Source of the DNA: Diogma glabrata | Taxonomy: Eukaryota > Arthropoda > Insecta > Diptera > Cylindrotomidae | NCBI GenBank assembly: GCA_963693315.1 | Contig: OY856187.1 | Span: 427,158,638 to 427,222,637, forward strand | DNA: 64,000 nucleotides | Reading direction: 5' to 3' | Shown: one piece after another, positions 35,401 to 46,744 of the stretch | Layout of the letters: every line of letters begins with the position of its first letter | How positions within the stretch are numbered: position 1 is the first letter of the stretch | Notes under the pieces: model-generated | Databases searched by the model: none | Told to the model about the DNA's origin: nothing | The model's input: the letters and a program-made list of their open reading frames with translations, nothing else | Translations under genes and position numbers: made by a program

Positions 35401-36683
35401 AAGGAATTTCTTCCAAGTATAGTGATTGACGCTCCACTATCCAATAGTCCTGAAATATGTTTGTCCAAAATTCTTATTGTCAATCGCGGCCGAGGATCCT
35501 TTGTTTCTGAAAGGATAGATGAAATACAAGCTTTACGAAATAATTTCCTCATCCTCCAATATCTAATGTTACGTTCAAGACGTCTAAAATATGTTCGATG
35601 TAATGATGGGAAATTAAATGTATTCGATGATTTTATTTGGGTTTCGTTGGTGGTTGCCGATCGTCCTGCGTCGCTACATCTCTCGTCGCCTTCTTCGTGC
35701 TGTTGTTCGGGCTGTTTTGAATCCATCGTTTCAAAATATCCATCTCGATCTAGTTCCACATCCACCTCATAATCATCCACCTGCTGTAGCTTGCTAATTC
35801 TTAAATTTGATGTTCTGGTCGGAACTGGTGTGGACCACAACCGTTCAAACTTCTGACATAAAGTCCGAAGTTCATCAATTGAATGTATTGTTGCAGCTAG
35901 AGTAGCGTTTTTGAGCTCCACACTCAGTCCCTCCCGAGCAATTTCTAGCATTTCAAGGTCAGCAAATGGACGTGCTAAACGACGATTTAACGAACCAATC
36001 TCCACCAGATACTCGTACACGCTCTCCTTTGACTTTTGTTTGCGGTTCAGAAGAACTCGCAAGATCGCCTTATCATCAGTGAGCGTACCGAAGGTTTGTA
36101 GGAGTCCCTCCCTTAACACTGGATAGGTCACCACCTCATATTCATGAGTTAAATTCAGATAGTATCTGTCGGCAGCTCCCTTGAGATACCGTGGAACGAT
36201 AGACCTAAGGTCGTCCCAATTCACACGGTCCCTCCTGGCAGCCGCCTCCACTCTGTGAACAAACTCATGAACATCAGGAGAGTGACCATCTCCTGTGAAG
36301 GTTGGAACCCAATTTGAGTCATAACGACTCAAATTGTTCCCATGAACCCCTCGGTACTCCACTGGTGCTAACGCTGGAGCCGCGTCACGCCATACCTGAG
36401 GAGGTTGGTTGTATGGTGGTGGTGCTGTAAGTGGAGCTTGTGGATATAATGATGGTGGTTGTACCTGTGGTACTGATGGATAATTTAATGATAATTGCGG
36501 TTGTACTAATGCTGGACTATTGTGTATGTGTTCAGCTTGGAGTGATGGACCCAATTGTGGTATTGCAAAGTCCTCTGCCCAATTGTTCCCCCTGAAGTTC
36601 ACACCCCGAACCAGACATTCGATCTGTAGTTCGGTGGGTTCCAAACCATAGAACGGATGGTCAACGTCTAGTTGGTTTGACAT
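32463..36683 (-). CDS. Gag-Pol polyprotein of Ty3/Gypsy element (1406 aa)
   Basis: One uninterrupted frame encodes all enzymes for retrotransposition. Residues about 1-400 are Gag: a proline-rich stretch (about 65-105) and a capsid-like helical part, with no CCHC zinc knuckle visible. The protease has DSGA at 415-418. RT has YLDD at 710-713 and FRVMPFGLCNAP upstream. RNase H starts near residue 850, with its first Asp (CDAS) at about 860. Integrase has an H-H-C-C zinc site (HHDDSTAAH from 1064, CDTC at about 1102) and a D-D-E core at 1135, 1195 and 1230, the standard 35-residue spacing. It ends in a conserved tail (GVHHAKDI) also found in the remnant at 45964. Gag and Pol are fused in frame, without the usual frameshift. 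No chromodomain is obvious. The ATG at 36683 is the first in frame. Confidence 0.95.
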   Translation of the reverse strand: MSNQLDVDHPFYGLEPTELQIECLVRGVNFRGNNWAEDFAIPQLGPSLQAEHIHNSPALVQPQLSLNYPSVPQVQPPSLYPQAPLTAPPPYNQPPQVWRDAAPALAPVEYRGVHGNNLSRYDSNWVPTFTGDGHSPDVHEFVHRVEAAARRDRVNWDDLRSIVPRYLKGAADRYYLNLTHEYEVVTYPVLREGLLQTFGTLTDDKAILRVLLNRKQKSKESVYEYLVEIGSLNRRLARPFADLEMLEIAREGLSVELKNATLAATIHSIDELRTLCQKFERLWSTPVPTRTSNLRISKLQQVDDYEVDVELDRDGYFETMDSKQPEQQHEEGDERCSDAGRSATTNETQIKSSNTFNFPSLHRTYFRRLERNIRYWRMRKLFRKACISSILSETKDPRPRLTIRILDKHISGLLDSGASITILGRNSLELLESSGTTYRKYTSCIRTADGTANKILGYIEVPITVNGSTKPMRFHIVPGLREELYLGIDFWEKFGIVPSFVSELTRTELQTFNTHNLTTDQQHELDMIKDSFPSFEVSGLGKTSLVEHVIDVGDSAPVKQRHYPTSPAVQLKVYAELDRMLQMGVIEESNSSWCSPVVLVQKESGKNRLCIDSRRVNSLTKKDAYPLPLIDGLLGRLNSTKYISSIDLKDAFWQIPLAEASRDKTAFTVPGRPLYQFRVMPFGLCNAPQTMCRLMHKVIPHQYHENVFVYLDDLLVVSSTFQEHMELLSKVSSLLRAAGLTINLKKSKFVLREVKYLGFLVGEDGLRTDPDKVRAVAEYPAPSTVKQIRRLLGMAGWYQRFIPNYASVVSPITDLLKKSSGKLKWTLEAQAAFENLKRLLTTAPVLINPDYNKEFFIRCDASLTGVGGVLYQVDTDGQECPIAFMSKKLNKAQRNYSVSELECLAAILSVKKFRGYVEGHRFTIVTDHSSLKWLMSQKDLSGRLARWSLKLQHMDFTIVHQKGTQNIVPDALSRLYDDTHEELTEALTHHINDIKIDNEGYRHKEYTDMIAKVQSSSKDFPSVKVVDDKLYIRIEPRSDTIPNDVPVWKLWVPEPMTSNMIQKHHDDSTAAHGGVKKTLELLRRLYYWPGMASQVHNYVVSCDTCKQTKATNQILRPPMQYQFETARPWQRVYIDFLGPYPRSTLGNTVLLIVLDHATKFVLLKPLRNATSPKVNAFLRNEVFLTYGVPEFLHSDNGKQFTSRNFQSLLSDFGIKHIRTGVYSPQSNASERVNRSVLAAIRAFIKGQHTKWDSQIGEIAYALRAAVHSATKYSPYYLLFGQHPVSDGNTYQLLRSLHQLGEDAGEEMERSDHLTLLRNRVQQNLKAAFKKSQHQYNLRSKLRTFQPQQRVFVRQHHLSDATKKFSAKLAPKFLPAMIKTKIGNVLYECIDMSGKNLGVHHAKDIRE

Positions 36684-38587
36684 TTTGATGGTAAAACCCG
36701 AAAAATTATGAACTCGCTAACAACAACACTAAAACCAATTCCCAACAACAAATGTAGTTAGTACGATGGAAAAATGAAAACAATGAAAAACGCAAAACGA
36801 AAAAAAACAACGAACGCCCCAAAAAAAAATTTTGTAAAAACAAACTTGTACAAGAACAAAAAAACCGCTGTCGCCGCTAATCTTTACTGAATCTTTTACA
36901 AAAGTTCCTAAAATATTGTATGTGTAAAAATATAATTTATTTATTTAATTTCAGATATACTGAAATATATATATACCTAAAATTAGTTATTGACGATAGC
37001 ACCCCTAAAAATATTTATTTATTTTTAAAAAAAATTGAAAAATAAAAAATATTCAAAAGAATGTTTATTTATCGGATGCACCGTCTTAACTTTGAAATAT
37101 TTATTTATTTTTTTTAAAAAAACAAAGAATATTTATTTATATCTTGACGTAAAGCTTAATTAAGAAAATTTATTTATTTAGCTACCTAAAATTATTTAGA
37201 TTCTAAAAAAAATTATTTATTTACCTAAATTTACTTTATTTAATAAAAAATTTTATTTATTTAATTTTTGAAAAATTGTTTGATTTATTTTATTTTTATT
37301 TAATATCATAAGAGATTCCCAAAATCAAGATTCGTCTGGAGACAATTTAAAAAGTAAGTATGGCTACAATATCCATATTGTTTAAATTTGAAATATCGCG
37401 TTCGCGAGCCCACTCCAACAATGCATGTGAGAACTGACTAGAAAAGCCCCTAACGACCAGATTCTACAGAACAGATTCTCCCCAACCTAATAAAACAATC
37501 ACAACTGTCACGATTAGACACTAGGTCCATTTCTACTGACCCAGTTGTGCTTGTTTAACCTACAAATAAATTACAACTAAACCTAATGCGAAAGTTGAAG
37601 AACGCTCCCGAGCACCAGACCTCAAAACCTAAACTCCATGAAAAATTGTTCTATTGTAAAAGCTAAGTGGAAAAATGGAAAAGTTTTTGAATTTGTTTGA
37701 GGTGAAGCCTCTGATCCTGAAAGCAAAAGTATAATTGGCTCTTCTCTTCATTACACCGAAGAAGCCTCTGAGCAAAGAATGGTACTACTGGTTTGCACCT
37801 AAGTACAAACACAGCAACACCACTCCTCGTCCCTGAGAACTCCCTCGCCGAATGAAGAGAAGAAACCAATGTTCTTCGATCGCATAACCCCGATGGCCAT
37901 AGGCGATCTAAGAACGACATCAATGTTAAAGAGTGAAGCTCTATGGATGGCTTTTTAGGCCTACCGCTGTAGAAAGGAGAATTTATACATTAACATAAAG
38001 TAAATAATACATAACTTATCCATAATCTAAATAATTTCTTATTTAAAAATGCTAAATCGAAACATGAAATATATAATATGTGTTAATAAAGTTTTACATG
38101 AAATTAATTAAATTTAATCTTCAGACTAGATAATAAATTGGTAATTTATATTATAAAAAAAATTACGATTATTTTAAATTTAAAACTAAGCTTACTAATT
38201 TTTAAGTTATTAATTCTAATATATTTGTTCAGGTCAAATTTTCATCGCTTTATTTATTGTATTCAAAACAAAAATAAATGTTAGCTAAAAATAATTATTT
38301 CTATATTTATCTTATTTTTTTAAATTAATCGCAATAAAAAATAATTTTAAAATGGTGGTAACTAAAATGGACTCATACGAGATATGTATACGTACGTCAG
38401 CGGATCAATATGATGACAAATGTGGAGATATTGATTTGGATCCGGCTCACTCTATAAAGTTAATGGGAATTAATTATTTTCAATTATACTTCTATAAACA
38501 CAGACCAATAATACTTTGATAGTAGTGACGAAAGATTTAAACTTATATAAAATTGTCGAAAAACTGTTTGGTCAATGTTAACTTTTA

Positions 38588-38924
38588 AATGAAATCAATA
38601 ATTTAAATTAATAAATTATTGTTAAATTGAATCACCAAACAATCTTTTTAGTAAGTATATTTATTTATGACGCGTTTCGAATATTAAATATTCATCATCG
38701 GTACAAAAAATATGTCATATTTTTTGTACCGATGATGAATATTTAATATTCGAAACGCGTCATAAATAAATATACTTACTAAAAAGATTGTTTGGTGATT
38801 CAATTTAACAATAATTTATTAATTTAAATTATTGATTTCATTTAATATACAACAACTTGGAGATCAAACAAAATACCTTTTTATTTATTTAATTTTTTAC
38901 AATAAATAAAAATTTATTTGAAAC
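38588..38924. mobile_element. Palindromic Penelope-like insertion in the retrotransposon leader
   Basis: The flanks carry the same 13 bases, atgttaactttta (38575-38587 and 38925-38937). The insert contains a 261-base palindrome (38585-38845, 1-base centre at 38715). Each arm carries gatgatgaatatttaatatt followed by cgaaacgcgtc, the hammerhead-like motif. After the palindrome comes aacttggagatcaaa, as at 19278 in the Penelope-like terminal region. It therefore looks like an inverted pair of Penelope termini with one longer tail. Confidence 0.75.
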
Positions 38925-39624
38925 ATGTTAACTTTTATTACGTTAATAACATCCTAAAACTCATAAAAACATGACTTAACCACAAAAATTCTTTCGCCAA
39001 ACGAATTGTGTTGCAATAGGAAACCTACCTAGATTTTCAGGTTTGACACAAATTACTTTGTATATATATATGAGATACTCAAAATAATCTATGTACAAAT
39101 CATAAAATCTAATAAGGCGTATTGCAATAGAAGTCGTTTTGGCCAAAAATGAACATTATATTAGCCAAAATAAAAATATTTCAACATTTCCGTATAAGTT
39201 CAAAAGTTTATAGAACTGTAATGAGACATGTTCTATTGACATCCACTCCATAGTGTGAATAATACACAAATCAATACCTCGAAATTGTAACTCACATTAA
39301 ACCAATGACGAATATGGGGATCGCGTATGAGTGCATTGAAAAAAACTAGCTAAACATTTACTAAATCTAACCATAATCAAAAAAAACATACAATTAATTT
39401 CATATATAAATTAATTGCATCATCCAAAAAATAAGTCAACAAAAAAAACCAATACTGGTTTTACCCAAAAATTACAAAAATTTATAATAATATTATATGA
39501 ATATCTTTGCCAAACCAAACCGGTTTGACAACCAACGCCTAAAACTGCGCCAAAAATATACAAAATCATTAATTATTTACTCATATAATTCCAATATAAA
39601 AAAAACCCTTACAAAGCCCCAGGT

Positions 39625-39641
39625 CTTTGTTTCGGCTGCCA
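39625..39641 (-). other. Candidate primer-binding site
   Basis: Five bases after the 5' LTR the minus strand reads TGGCAGCCGAAACAAAG. The TGG start fits pairing with the CCA end of a tRNA. I cannot name the tRNA with confidence. Confidence 0.4.
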
Positions 39642-39646
39642 GTTCT

Positions 39647-40752
39647 TGTAATTGCCCTCTATTGGAGCCAATTGTTAACTTGGACCTTTGTAACACAAAT
39701 AAAATTGCTGCGGGATAACGTTATCCCCAGACGAACACAAGGATTTGGGAATCCCTTAAATTTTTATAACATTCCAAAGGAAAGAAAAACAAAAATTAAT
39801 ATAATTATAATTTAAAATACCTTGAATTAAAAAAAAACTGTTGATTGGTGAACAATTCCAGTGTGATGTCCTATTTCCCAAAATTTAATTTCAATGTTTA
39901 ATTTCCAAAAAGAACTCAGCAGCATGAAATAGATCCTTTCGAACGAGGTTTCTGGCACATAAAACTATTAGTCGTATTTTTTGTGCCCCATTGCGGCGTG
40001 AATATTCCAATTTGTTCGTAATTCAAAAAAATTATAAGCTGCTTTACGAACCAACATTTATTACATTAAAATTTCTGGTTTATATAAATTTATAATATGG
40101 AGTATGAAAAATTAGATGAAATTAGTAGCTAAAATCCACTGCGTATGAAACTTAATTTGATACGTTTAAAATATATACAGTAACTTTAAATACATTTTGA
40201 TGTTACATTGATTGATATGTTACGAGTTATTTTAGGTATATCTTGAAATTAACTCTTTCATTTTCTTATTTTTTTAATTAAAACTCTATGGATATCAACA
40301 TCGCACAATTATGATCCACTGCATAATGTTAACCATTAAAAACACAATATCAAAAAAACTGTATTGTTTTTTTTCTTTAACCCGAATCAGAAAATGAAAT
40401 TACATTCAAAAATGTTTTTGATTTTAAAGTTAGAAACTGAATGACATGAATCAAAAAATGTGATTTTCCTTTTTACATCTCCCGATGTCCAAATAAATCG
40501 GGTAACATCGAAAATTCAGTAAAGATTAATAACGACAACGACATCTGTTCGCTAGAATTGGAAATAAAATTGAGTACGTTCGTTTGCTTTTTATAGTATA
40601 TTCAAAATTTAACTAGCAGTTAAGTTTTAGAAAATTTTAAAATTATTATTAATGTAAAAACGAACGGAAACTAATGAAATACATTTCTATTGAATTGAAA
40701 ACAAAGAGGAATTTAGTTTTATTATTATTTTGCGATTATTGCGATCGTTACA
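39647..40752 (-). repeat. 5' LTR of the Ty3/Gypsy element
   Basis: 1106 bp, TG to CA on the minus strand, almost identical to 31022-32138. As the upstream LTR it should carry the promoter; no single core promoter can be picked with confidence in such AT-rich sequence. Confidence 0.95.
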
Positions 40753-41670
40753 ATAGTTACCTTTGAACGGCCAAGCATTGGCCCATGAGAGCTAAACAAT
40801 ACTTGGCAATTGTTATTGTGCCATTACTGAAACTATGAATCGGCCGATGTATAGTTTACAGAAAATAGCCAGTACGCTCTACATTAAATGGACAATCAAT
40901 GACCCAATTTCCCGTTAGTGGTTAACATTAAATTACATTAAATGGCCCGTTGGTTCACAATAATTGGCTATTGTTATTGGCCTAGTACTGCAGTCATGAG
41001 ATTTGCCGATCTATGTCATTCTTTTAAAATTTCACTAGAGTATTATCCGTTTTAGAAATATATTGTTTGAAAAATTTCACATATATAGTTTAGTTATCGC
41101 TTCTCGGCTGAAAGACTATGATAATATTGAAAAAGTTGGTATATGTCTTAAATTTCTATTTCATTTTAATTATTTTGTAAATGAGAATATGTAAATGAAA
41201 ATATTATTTTATATTTTTTTTTAATGGCCGAGTACTGGCTGCCAGTACTTGGCCATTGTTGCATTACTGGTCGCCAGTAATAAATCATTACTGAACCACA
41301 ACTTCAATACAGTTGTATTGAAGTTTTGAATTTTTTTCCGTCATTTTTATTTTATTTTAAATTATTTTGTATATGATATGATATTATTTTATATTTCTTT
41401 TAATGGTGCGGTCATGGCCTATAATTGACCATTACTACAATACTAGTCATCATTATTGGTCCGTTACTAGGTCAACTGTACAACCTGGTATGGTCCATTG
41501 CTGTTGGTTTTCCTTTGGCCCATGCATAGCAGCCATTTACTGTCCGAAGTTATCATGCAGTAAAATTATGTCATTGGCTCAGTTGAGGCTGCCAGAACTA
41601 GTCCATTGCTGCATTACTGGTTGCCAGTAATGGACATTCACTGGACCATTTGTATAACCTTGTATGGGAT

Positions 41671-44600
41671 GTCATATTTTATTAAATGATAGGATTAATT
41701 GTTCACCTATTAGTCCTATAGAATTACGGATTGTACGTGTTGTGGTCGGTTACAGGTCAGAAGATTTTTTGATCTCTGGGGGAGGGTACTCTGGGGGAGG
41801 GTACATAATGGACCTGAAGTTATTCAACAAATTCAGATGGATTTTTTTTTTGCTTCCTTGTAAGCGATATAACTCGTAAATGGTGCATTTTAAGATACTG
41901 GTGCCATGGAACTTTCTTGTTCCTTTAATGTTTTTCTATAACTTATAATAAAAAAAAAATTTTTCAAATTTTCTGCGAGAAAATGTCTAAAAAACGATAT
42001 TTTTTAATTGTATTTAGTTATTTGCAAATAATTGTTTATAATATAATTGACCACTTTATCTTGTAGCCGAAACCTCAACGAAAAAATAAGATTTGGAACG
42101 TTTCATTCGGCCTAATAATTTTTGCAAATTTCATATTGCACTTTATGTCTGAAAAAAGAGTTGTTAATTTTGGGCAGACCGCAAGGTCTGAGTTTTTATC
42201 CGATTGCAATGTGCTTGAGAGGAATCGAAAGGGTAACACCCATATGCCTATACCCATATTCAATATTAACAACAACTACAGCGGCTCAAAAAAAACGAAA
42301 ATTTCTTAGCTGCAAAATTAAATTTCTCAACGAATTTTTAATTTAACGAGATGCAGTCTTAAAATTTGCAAAGTGCTTAGAAAACCAGGGGTTTTAAAAA
42401 TCAAACCTCTCCAACATGATTGGGGACCGAATTATGGCCCATTTTTTTTAATAACTTAATAATATTTTTAAACAAAAAGTTTATTATTATGTTGTTAAAT
42501 TAACATTTATTGCATAAACCATGATTTTTCATTATTTTTTACCGAAAAAACAATTATTCCTTTTTGGTTCCCTGGAAATAGTACATTTTGGTTTAATTTT
42601 TACATTATGAAAATATTTGTGTATTATATTGTTGTATAATAAAATATTAATCAATTAATTTTTAATCAATTAGTTATTTAATACATTAATTACTATAACA
42701 TTTTAATAAGTAATTAATTATACTATAAAGAGCATTACACATAAGTAGTTCATTACTTTTTGGCTAGGGGTTTAGTAGGTCACCATCTCTAGATAATTGT
42801 TTATTTTTTGTAGCCAATAATTCTGTTGTGGGGCTACTATTTGTAGTATGTAACCTGTAAATGTTTGCCGTCGTTTTTATTACGTATAATTGTTTGCGTG
42901 ATAGGTTTGTTGAAACTCAATAATCCGACTTCATGTAATTATTATGATTTCGAGAATTTCCCCATCACATATATTCCTAGTAATCGTGTATAGAGCAATT
43001 CCAAGTCACCGCAACATCGATGTTCCCGACCCCCTCTGATTTTGATGAAAATTCGTACACAGATAGTGTATGATTGTAGTAATAGTGTAGTGATAGGTTC
43101 ATTCAGATGAAAGCCAGTAAAAATCGAACTATGTGGATAATGTATGTTATAGTGTTTGACTTCAGTTTATTATCAATGATGTAATAATAAGTAAAAGGCT
43201 GATTCAGATGAATGCCGATAGAAGTTGAATGCAGTTATTAATATATTATGTGGTCGACTCCAGTTGTGGCTTTTAGGCAAGCATGCGTAATCACAGTATA
43301 TTGCACAAGACATACATATCCCACCAAAACCAACCCGTATCACTCTCAACTCCAAAGACCAAAAATTCGCCAACTCTTCTCTGGTAACAAGATCAAAATT
43401 CACTTAGTTCGGTTATAAATCAACTTCTATTCGATAACCCATTCAAAAAAAAACTTGCATGATTCAACACTGTTCTATATTTTAATATAATTCATAAGTT
43501 AGCGGGTATCAATTACACAATACAAGGTTACCAATATCACCTTGGCAATGATTAAACTAATTTAATTCGCCCGTGTTTATTTAATGTGTATCTAAATTAA
43601 TTAACTTAATTAAAGATTTGAACGTTACTTCTGTTTCCTAAATTCAATTAATGACCCTCTACCCCAACTAAAATTCGAATCGTGGCAAGTGATTTTACTA
43701 ATTAATTGTAATTCTTTATTTATGATTTTACACAGAATGTTCGGTTCTTATCCACTACACAATAAGTTCACTATATTTTTATTTTCTAATTTAATTGTTA
43801 ATCAAAATTGCGCTAATTAATTTAACGGTATCTTACGTAATCTAATTATTCCTTAGTAATAACGGAAACAACAAGCCGGACGTCTAACTTATATATTAAT
43901 TCACAGATATATTATTTGGTTATTTAATTATCACAGAACATTTTGGGTTCTTTTAACCTCCTTTTGGCAAACAAAAGACTATTCACCTTCACTATCCAGT
44001 CTGATTTTAGTAATTAAGAAGTTACTATTAATTTATCTGGATATGACATTCATGGAATCTTCGTGGATGCTACTAAAAACCATCATCAACAACACTGATC
44101 TTCCCGTAACTCTGGGTTTGTTTTTTTATAATTGGTTATTCTAACAAATTTAACTAATTATCACATATTGATTTATCACAGAGAATACTAACACATTTCA
44201 TTTTTTTTGCATCTTTAAACAACAGTCAAAAATTGAACAAAAAGAAATCACATATTTTGTTATCATAAAAAAAAATCTGACGGTCTGACAAAACAAAAAT
44301 CCACGGAAGTGAACAGCAAAACTAAGAGTTTACACAGGTAGTACAATTTTTGTAATTTTTTGTTTTTAAATTAAACAAGAAACGCGGCACAAACATATAA
44401 ATATTTTTTTTCCTAAATGGCACTGAGAATTGTTACTAAGATAAATAATTTTCTAATTTAGCCAATTGCACACAAAAAAATTGTACTCATTAAAATTTTA
44501 AAGCAAAAAAAATGTGAATTCAAAAATACATTCATTAGATTTCTGATATTCACGAAATGAAAATTCACAAGACATCCGAGTCAATATACAATAAGAAATA

Positions 44601-45963
44601 AGAGAACGAGGCCGCCTGTCAACTACTATTTATATACAATTAATAACGATCGATAAGGTAGTTTCTTTGGGGAAATTTAATTTTCGTTACATCGTTAGTT
44701 ATTACACCCATTAAGGAAAAAAACTGCCAATTTGTTACAGAAAATAAAAAAAAAAGTTTAACAGGAAAACATTGTTTACGAAACAATTGACCGAATTACA
44801 ATTTAAATAATGGGATTATGGATTAATGATAATACACAACCGTTTTTCTATTAACTTTACAGCGATCAATGATTATAAATCACACATAGGAAACTACATT
44901 GGGAAATATTATTAATTAATAGTTGACGGTAGGAAATCTATATGGGTTAGCGGAACTAGGAATACAATTTAAAAAAAAAAAGAAATTACATTTGACAAGT
45001 ATTACCCAACGGTTTTATATTCATTCTTATAGCGAGTGACGAATCCAAACCAAATGCAGGAATTCACATTGGAAAATATTACACAACTACTTGATGATAA
45101 TAGATTTTTGTGGCGGAAACTATAGTTAATGATGACTATGGATTGAGTACGAAAAAAAACATTATGGAAGTCTAAGTTATTGCAAATTTGATGTATATGG
45201 GAAAATGGTGAATCTATAAATCCGGGAAGTATGCGTCGTCGAGCACCAGGCTACTTCGTTACAGGGCAAGTTATTTTTTTTGGACAATCTAGTCAAAAAA
45301 AAGAAGTTCAAAGACGAAGTACTACAACGATTTGGCTCTTGTATCGGTCTGGCTCGAACCCACACCGTACATTCATCTAGCTCGAACGTCACTAAAATTA
45401 CGAGTCTCATGCTCTGATAATACACACTACCCTGTGGCACACAAGTGTACAGTTTAAACGAACTGGCTGTTAAACCAAGCCGAAGTAGCCGTACAAGAAA
45501 CAGAGAACCCATACCCACTTCATCCAAAAGTTAGGGACGTATATATATAAGGACCTGCAACTGACCAACGAGCCACCACGTCAGAAATTGGAGGTTCACG
45601 AATGAAATCAACGCATTTGAGAGAAAATTTGAGAACCTTGAACGTAAACAGATTGTTTCTGAATAGAAACTGTCTGTAATCAAGGTCTCCAGAAATCGAA
45701 ACATTACAACGGAACAGTAGTGCGCATAAGCACCATGATAATTCCACTTTGACTAAAAATATGGAATAGAGAGATATACAGAATATAATCGAACCATAAG
45801 CTCTAAAATTGGTTAACACTCACCGAATTAATACATGGAAACAGATCCACCCTCACGCTCTATGATTATTGATAACACTAAGTCGAAGTCAAGGAATGCG
45901 AGAGCGAGACAACGATCGAAAAGAAACACAGAGTACCATGACAGTACTAAAATTATCAGATTT
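41671..45963. other. 4.3-kb region without recognisable genes
   Basis: Two copies of ctctgggggagggta lie side by side at about 41776-41805. The words cattcagatga and gattcagatga near 43100 and 43200 head two similar stretches. The part 43430-45170 is stop-rich and AT-rich. Frames at 45177-45527 and 45520-45819 (minus) are unrecognised. Lying just downstream, on the minus strand, of the Pol remnant, part of it could be old LTR or 3' sequence of that element. It shows no match to the LTR of the intact element. Confidence 0.4.
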
Positions 45964-46738
45964 TAGGCTCGAATGTCTTTCGAATGGTAAACACCTCATC
46001 GTTTGGAAACCAGGTCCTCCAGCTCGTAGGCGGTACCACCCACTAACCTTATTACTTTGGCTTCAACAAACTTTTGTGAAAGCTTTGCCGATAATTTCTT
46101 ACCCGCATCGCTCAGTATAAAGTTCCGTCGGAACACAGTGTCACCCGGTGTTAACAAAGACACCCGTAGCTCAGCACTTTTAACGAATGCTTCGGCAGTT
46201 AAGTCCAGAATTCGACTACGAATCTTGTTTAGGTAATCAGGTCGCAGAATCGTTTCATCCGTTCGTGGAGACTGTTCAGTCGTCTCAGCAACTCATATGA
46301 CGACCCGTGAGTCACTATAGGCAATCCAAACATCGCATAATAAGGAGAACATTTAAGGGTTTGGTGAAGGGAGCAACGTAGTGCACAATCAATCTCGCTC
46401 AAATGCAGATCCCACTTTGAATGTTCCTCCTTCAAATAAGCACTAATCCTAGACAAAACACTGCTATTCACCCGTTCAGACGCGTTAGCTTGAGGTGAAT
46501 ACAACGATAGTAATGTGTGTTTCACTCCGTGCTTCGCCAAGAAATCCTCAAACAGTTTTGAATTGAGTCCCAATTGAGACAAATTGGTTCAGCAGTTAAT
46601 TTCCGTAAAGAAAACAGAAATGGGTATTTGGTGACATGATCCAATACCACAAGCCAATACCAATACCATGGCGATATTCCCGGCCTTTGAACGAGGGTAA
46701 GGGCCAAGAATATCTATGTACAGTCGCTGACCAATTCG
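45964..46738 (-). pseudogene. Integrase and Pol C-terminal remnant, relative of the intact Ty3/Gypsy element
   Basis: Starting at 46738, minus-strand frames give RIGQRLYIDILGPYPRS (first catalytic Asp), then HGVKHTLLSLYSPQANASER (catalytic Glu), then HSKWDLHLSEIDCALR. A different frame continues through LSDAGKKLSAKLSQKF to GVYHSKDI and the stop. Segment order and tail (GVHHAKDI in the intact copy) show the same group, clearly diverged. The middle Asp segment is disrupted and several frameshifts exist. The 5' side stops abruptly at transposon-arm sequence near 46745. Confidence 0.85.
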
Positions 46739-46744
46739 TTCAGT

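Larger units (their letters stand above)
36684..39646 (-). other. Long 5' leader of the Ty3/Gypsy element
   Basis: Nearly 3 kb separate the 5' LTR from the Gag ATG. The part 36940-37320 is made of repeated atttattt words. A minus-strand frame at 37923-37663 (86 residues) is not recognised. A Penelope-type palindrome was inserted at 38588-38924. A leader this long is unusual, and part of it may be later insertions. Confidence 0.75.
31022..40752 (-). mobile_element. Complete Ty3/Gypsy LTR retrotransposon, apparently young
   Basis: The 9.73-kb element reads on the minus strand: 5' LTR (40752-39647), a leader of nearly 3 kb, a single Gag-Pol frame (36683-32463), a 324-base 3' region and the 3' LTR (32138-31022). 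The target duplication ATAG lies at 31018-31021 and 40753-40756. The LTRs begin TG and end CA. No env frame is present. Long LTRs and the Pol style suggest the Osvaldo/Ulysses group, which I infer without a tree. It is the only element here with an intact coding region. Confidence 0.93.
30880..41668 (+). mobile_element. Family B DNA transposon (copy B2), 2-bp duplication AT, hosting a Ty3/Gypsy element
   Basis: The left part (30880-31021) begins CCCAAGCAGGGTTTGCC. The right part (40757-41668) ends with the inverse of CCCATACAAGGTT. AT flanks both outer ends (30878-30879, 41669-41670). The two parts join exactly as in the uninterrupted copy B1 once the retrotransposon and one ATAG are removed. 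Without it the element is about 1.06 kb. It has the same subterminal words as B1 (cttggccatt, ggccagtactgg, tcggccgat) and the A/B core with atcgcttctcggctgaaag at 41096. It is non-coding. Confidence 0.85.

Noticed and set aside
33900..36126. Plus-strand open frames across the Gag-Pol gene
   Set aside because: They are antisense to an intact 1406-residue polyprotein and have no recognisable domain.
37663..37923. Upstream protein gene in the retrotransposon leader (86 residues, minus)
   Set aside because: It has no recognisable motif and could be chance in a less AT-rich part of the leader.
41403..41879. Open frames over the right half of copy B2 (similar ones at 2550-2994 and 62115)
   Set aside because: They arise from the subterminal repeats and are not conserved as protein between copies.
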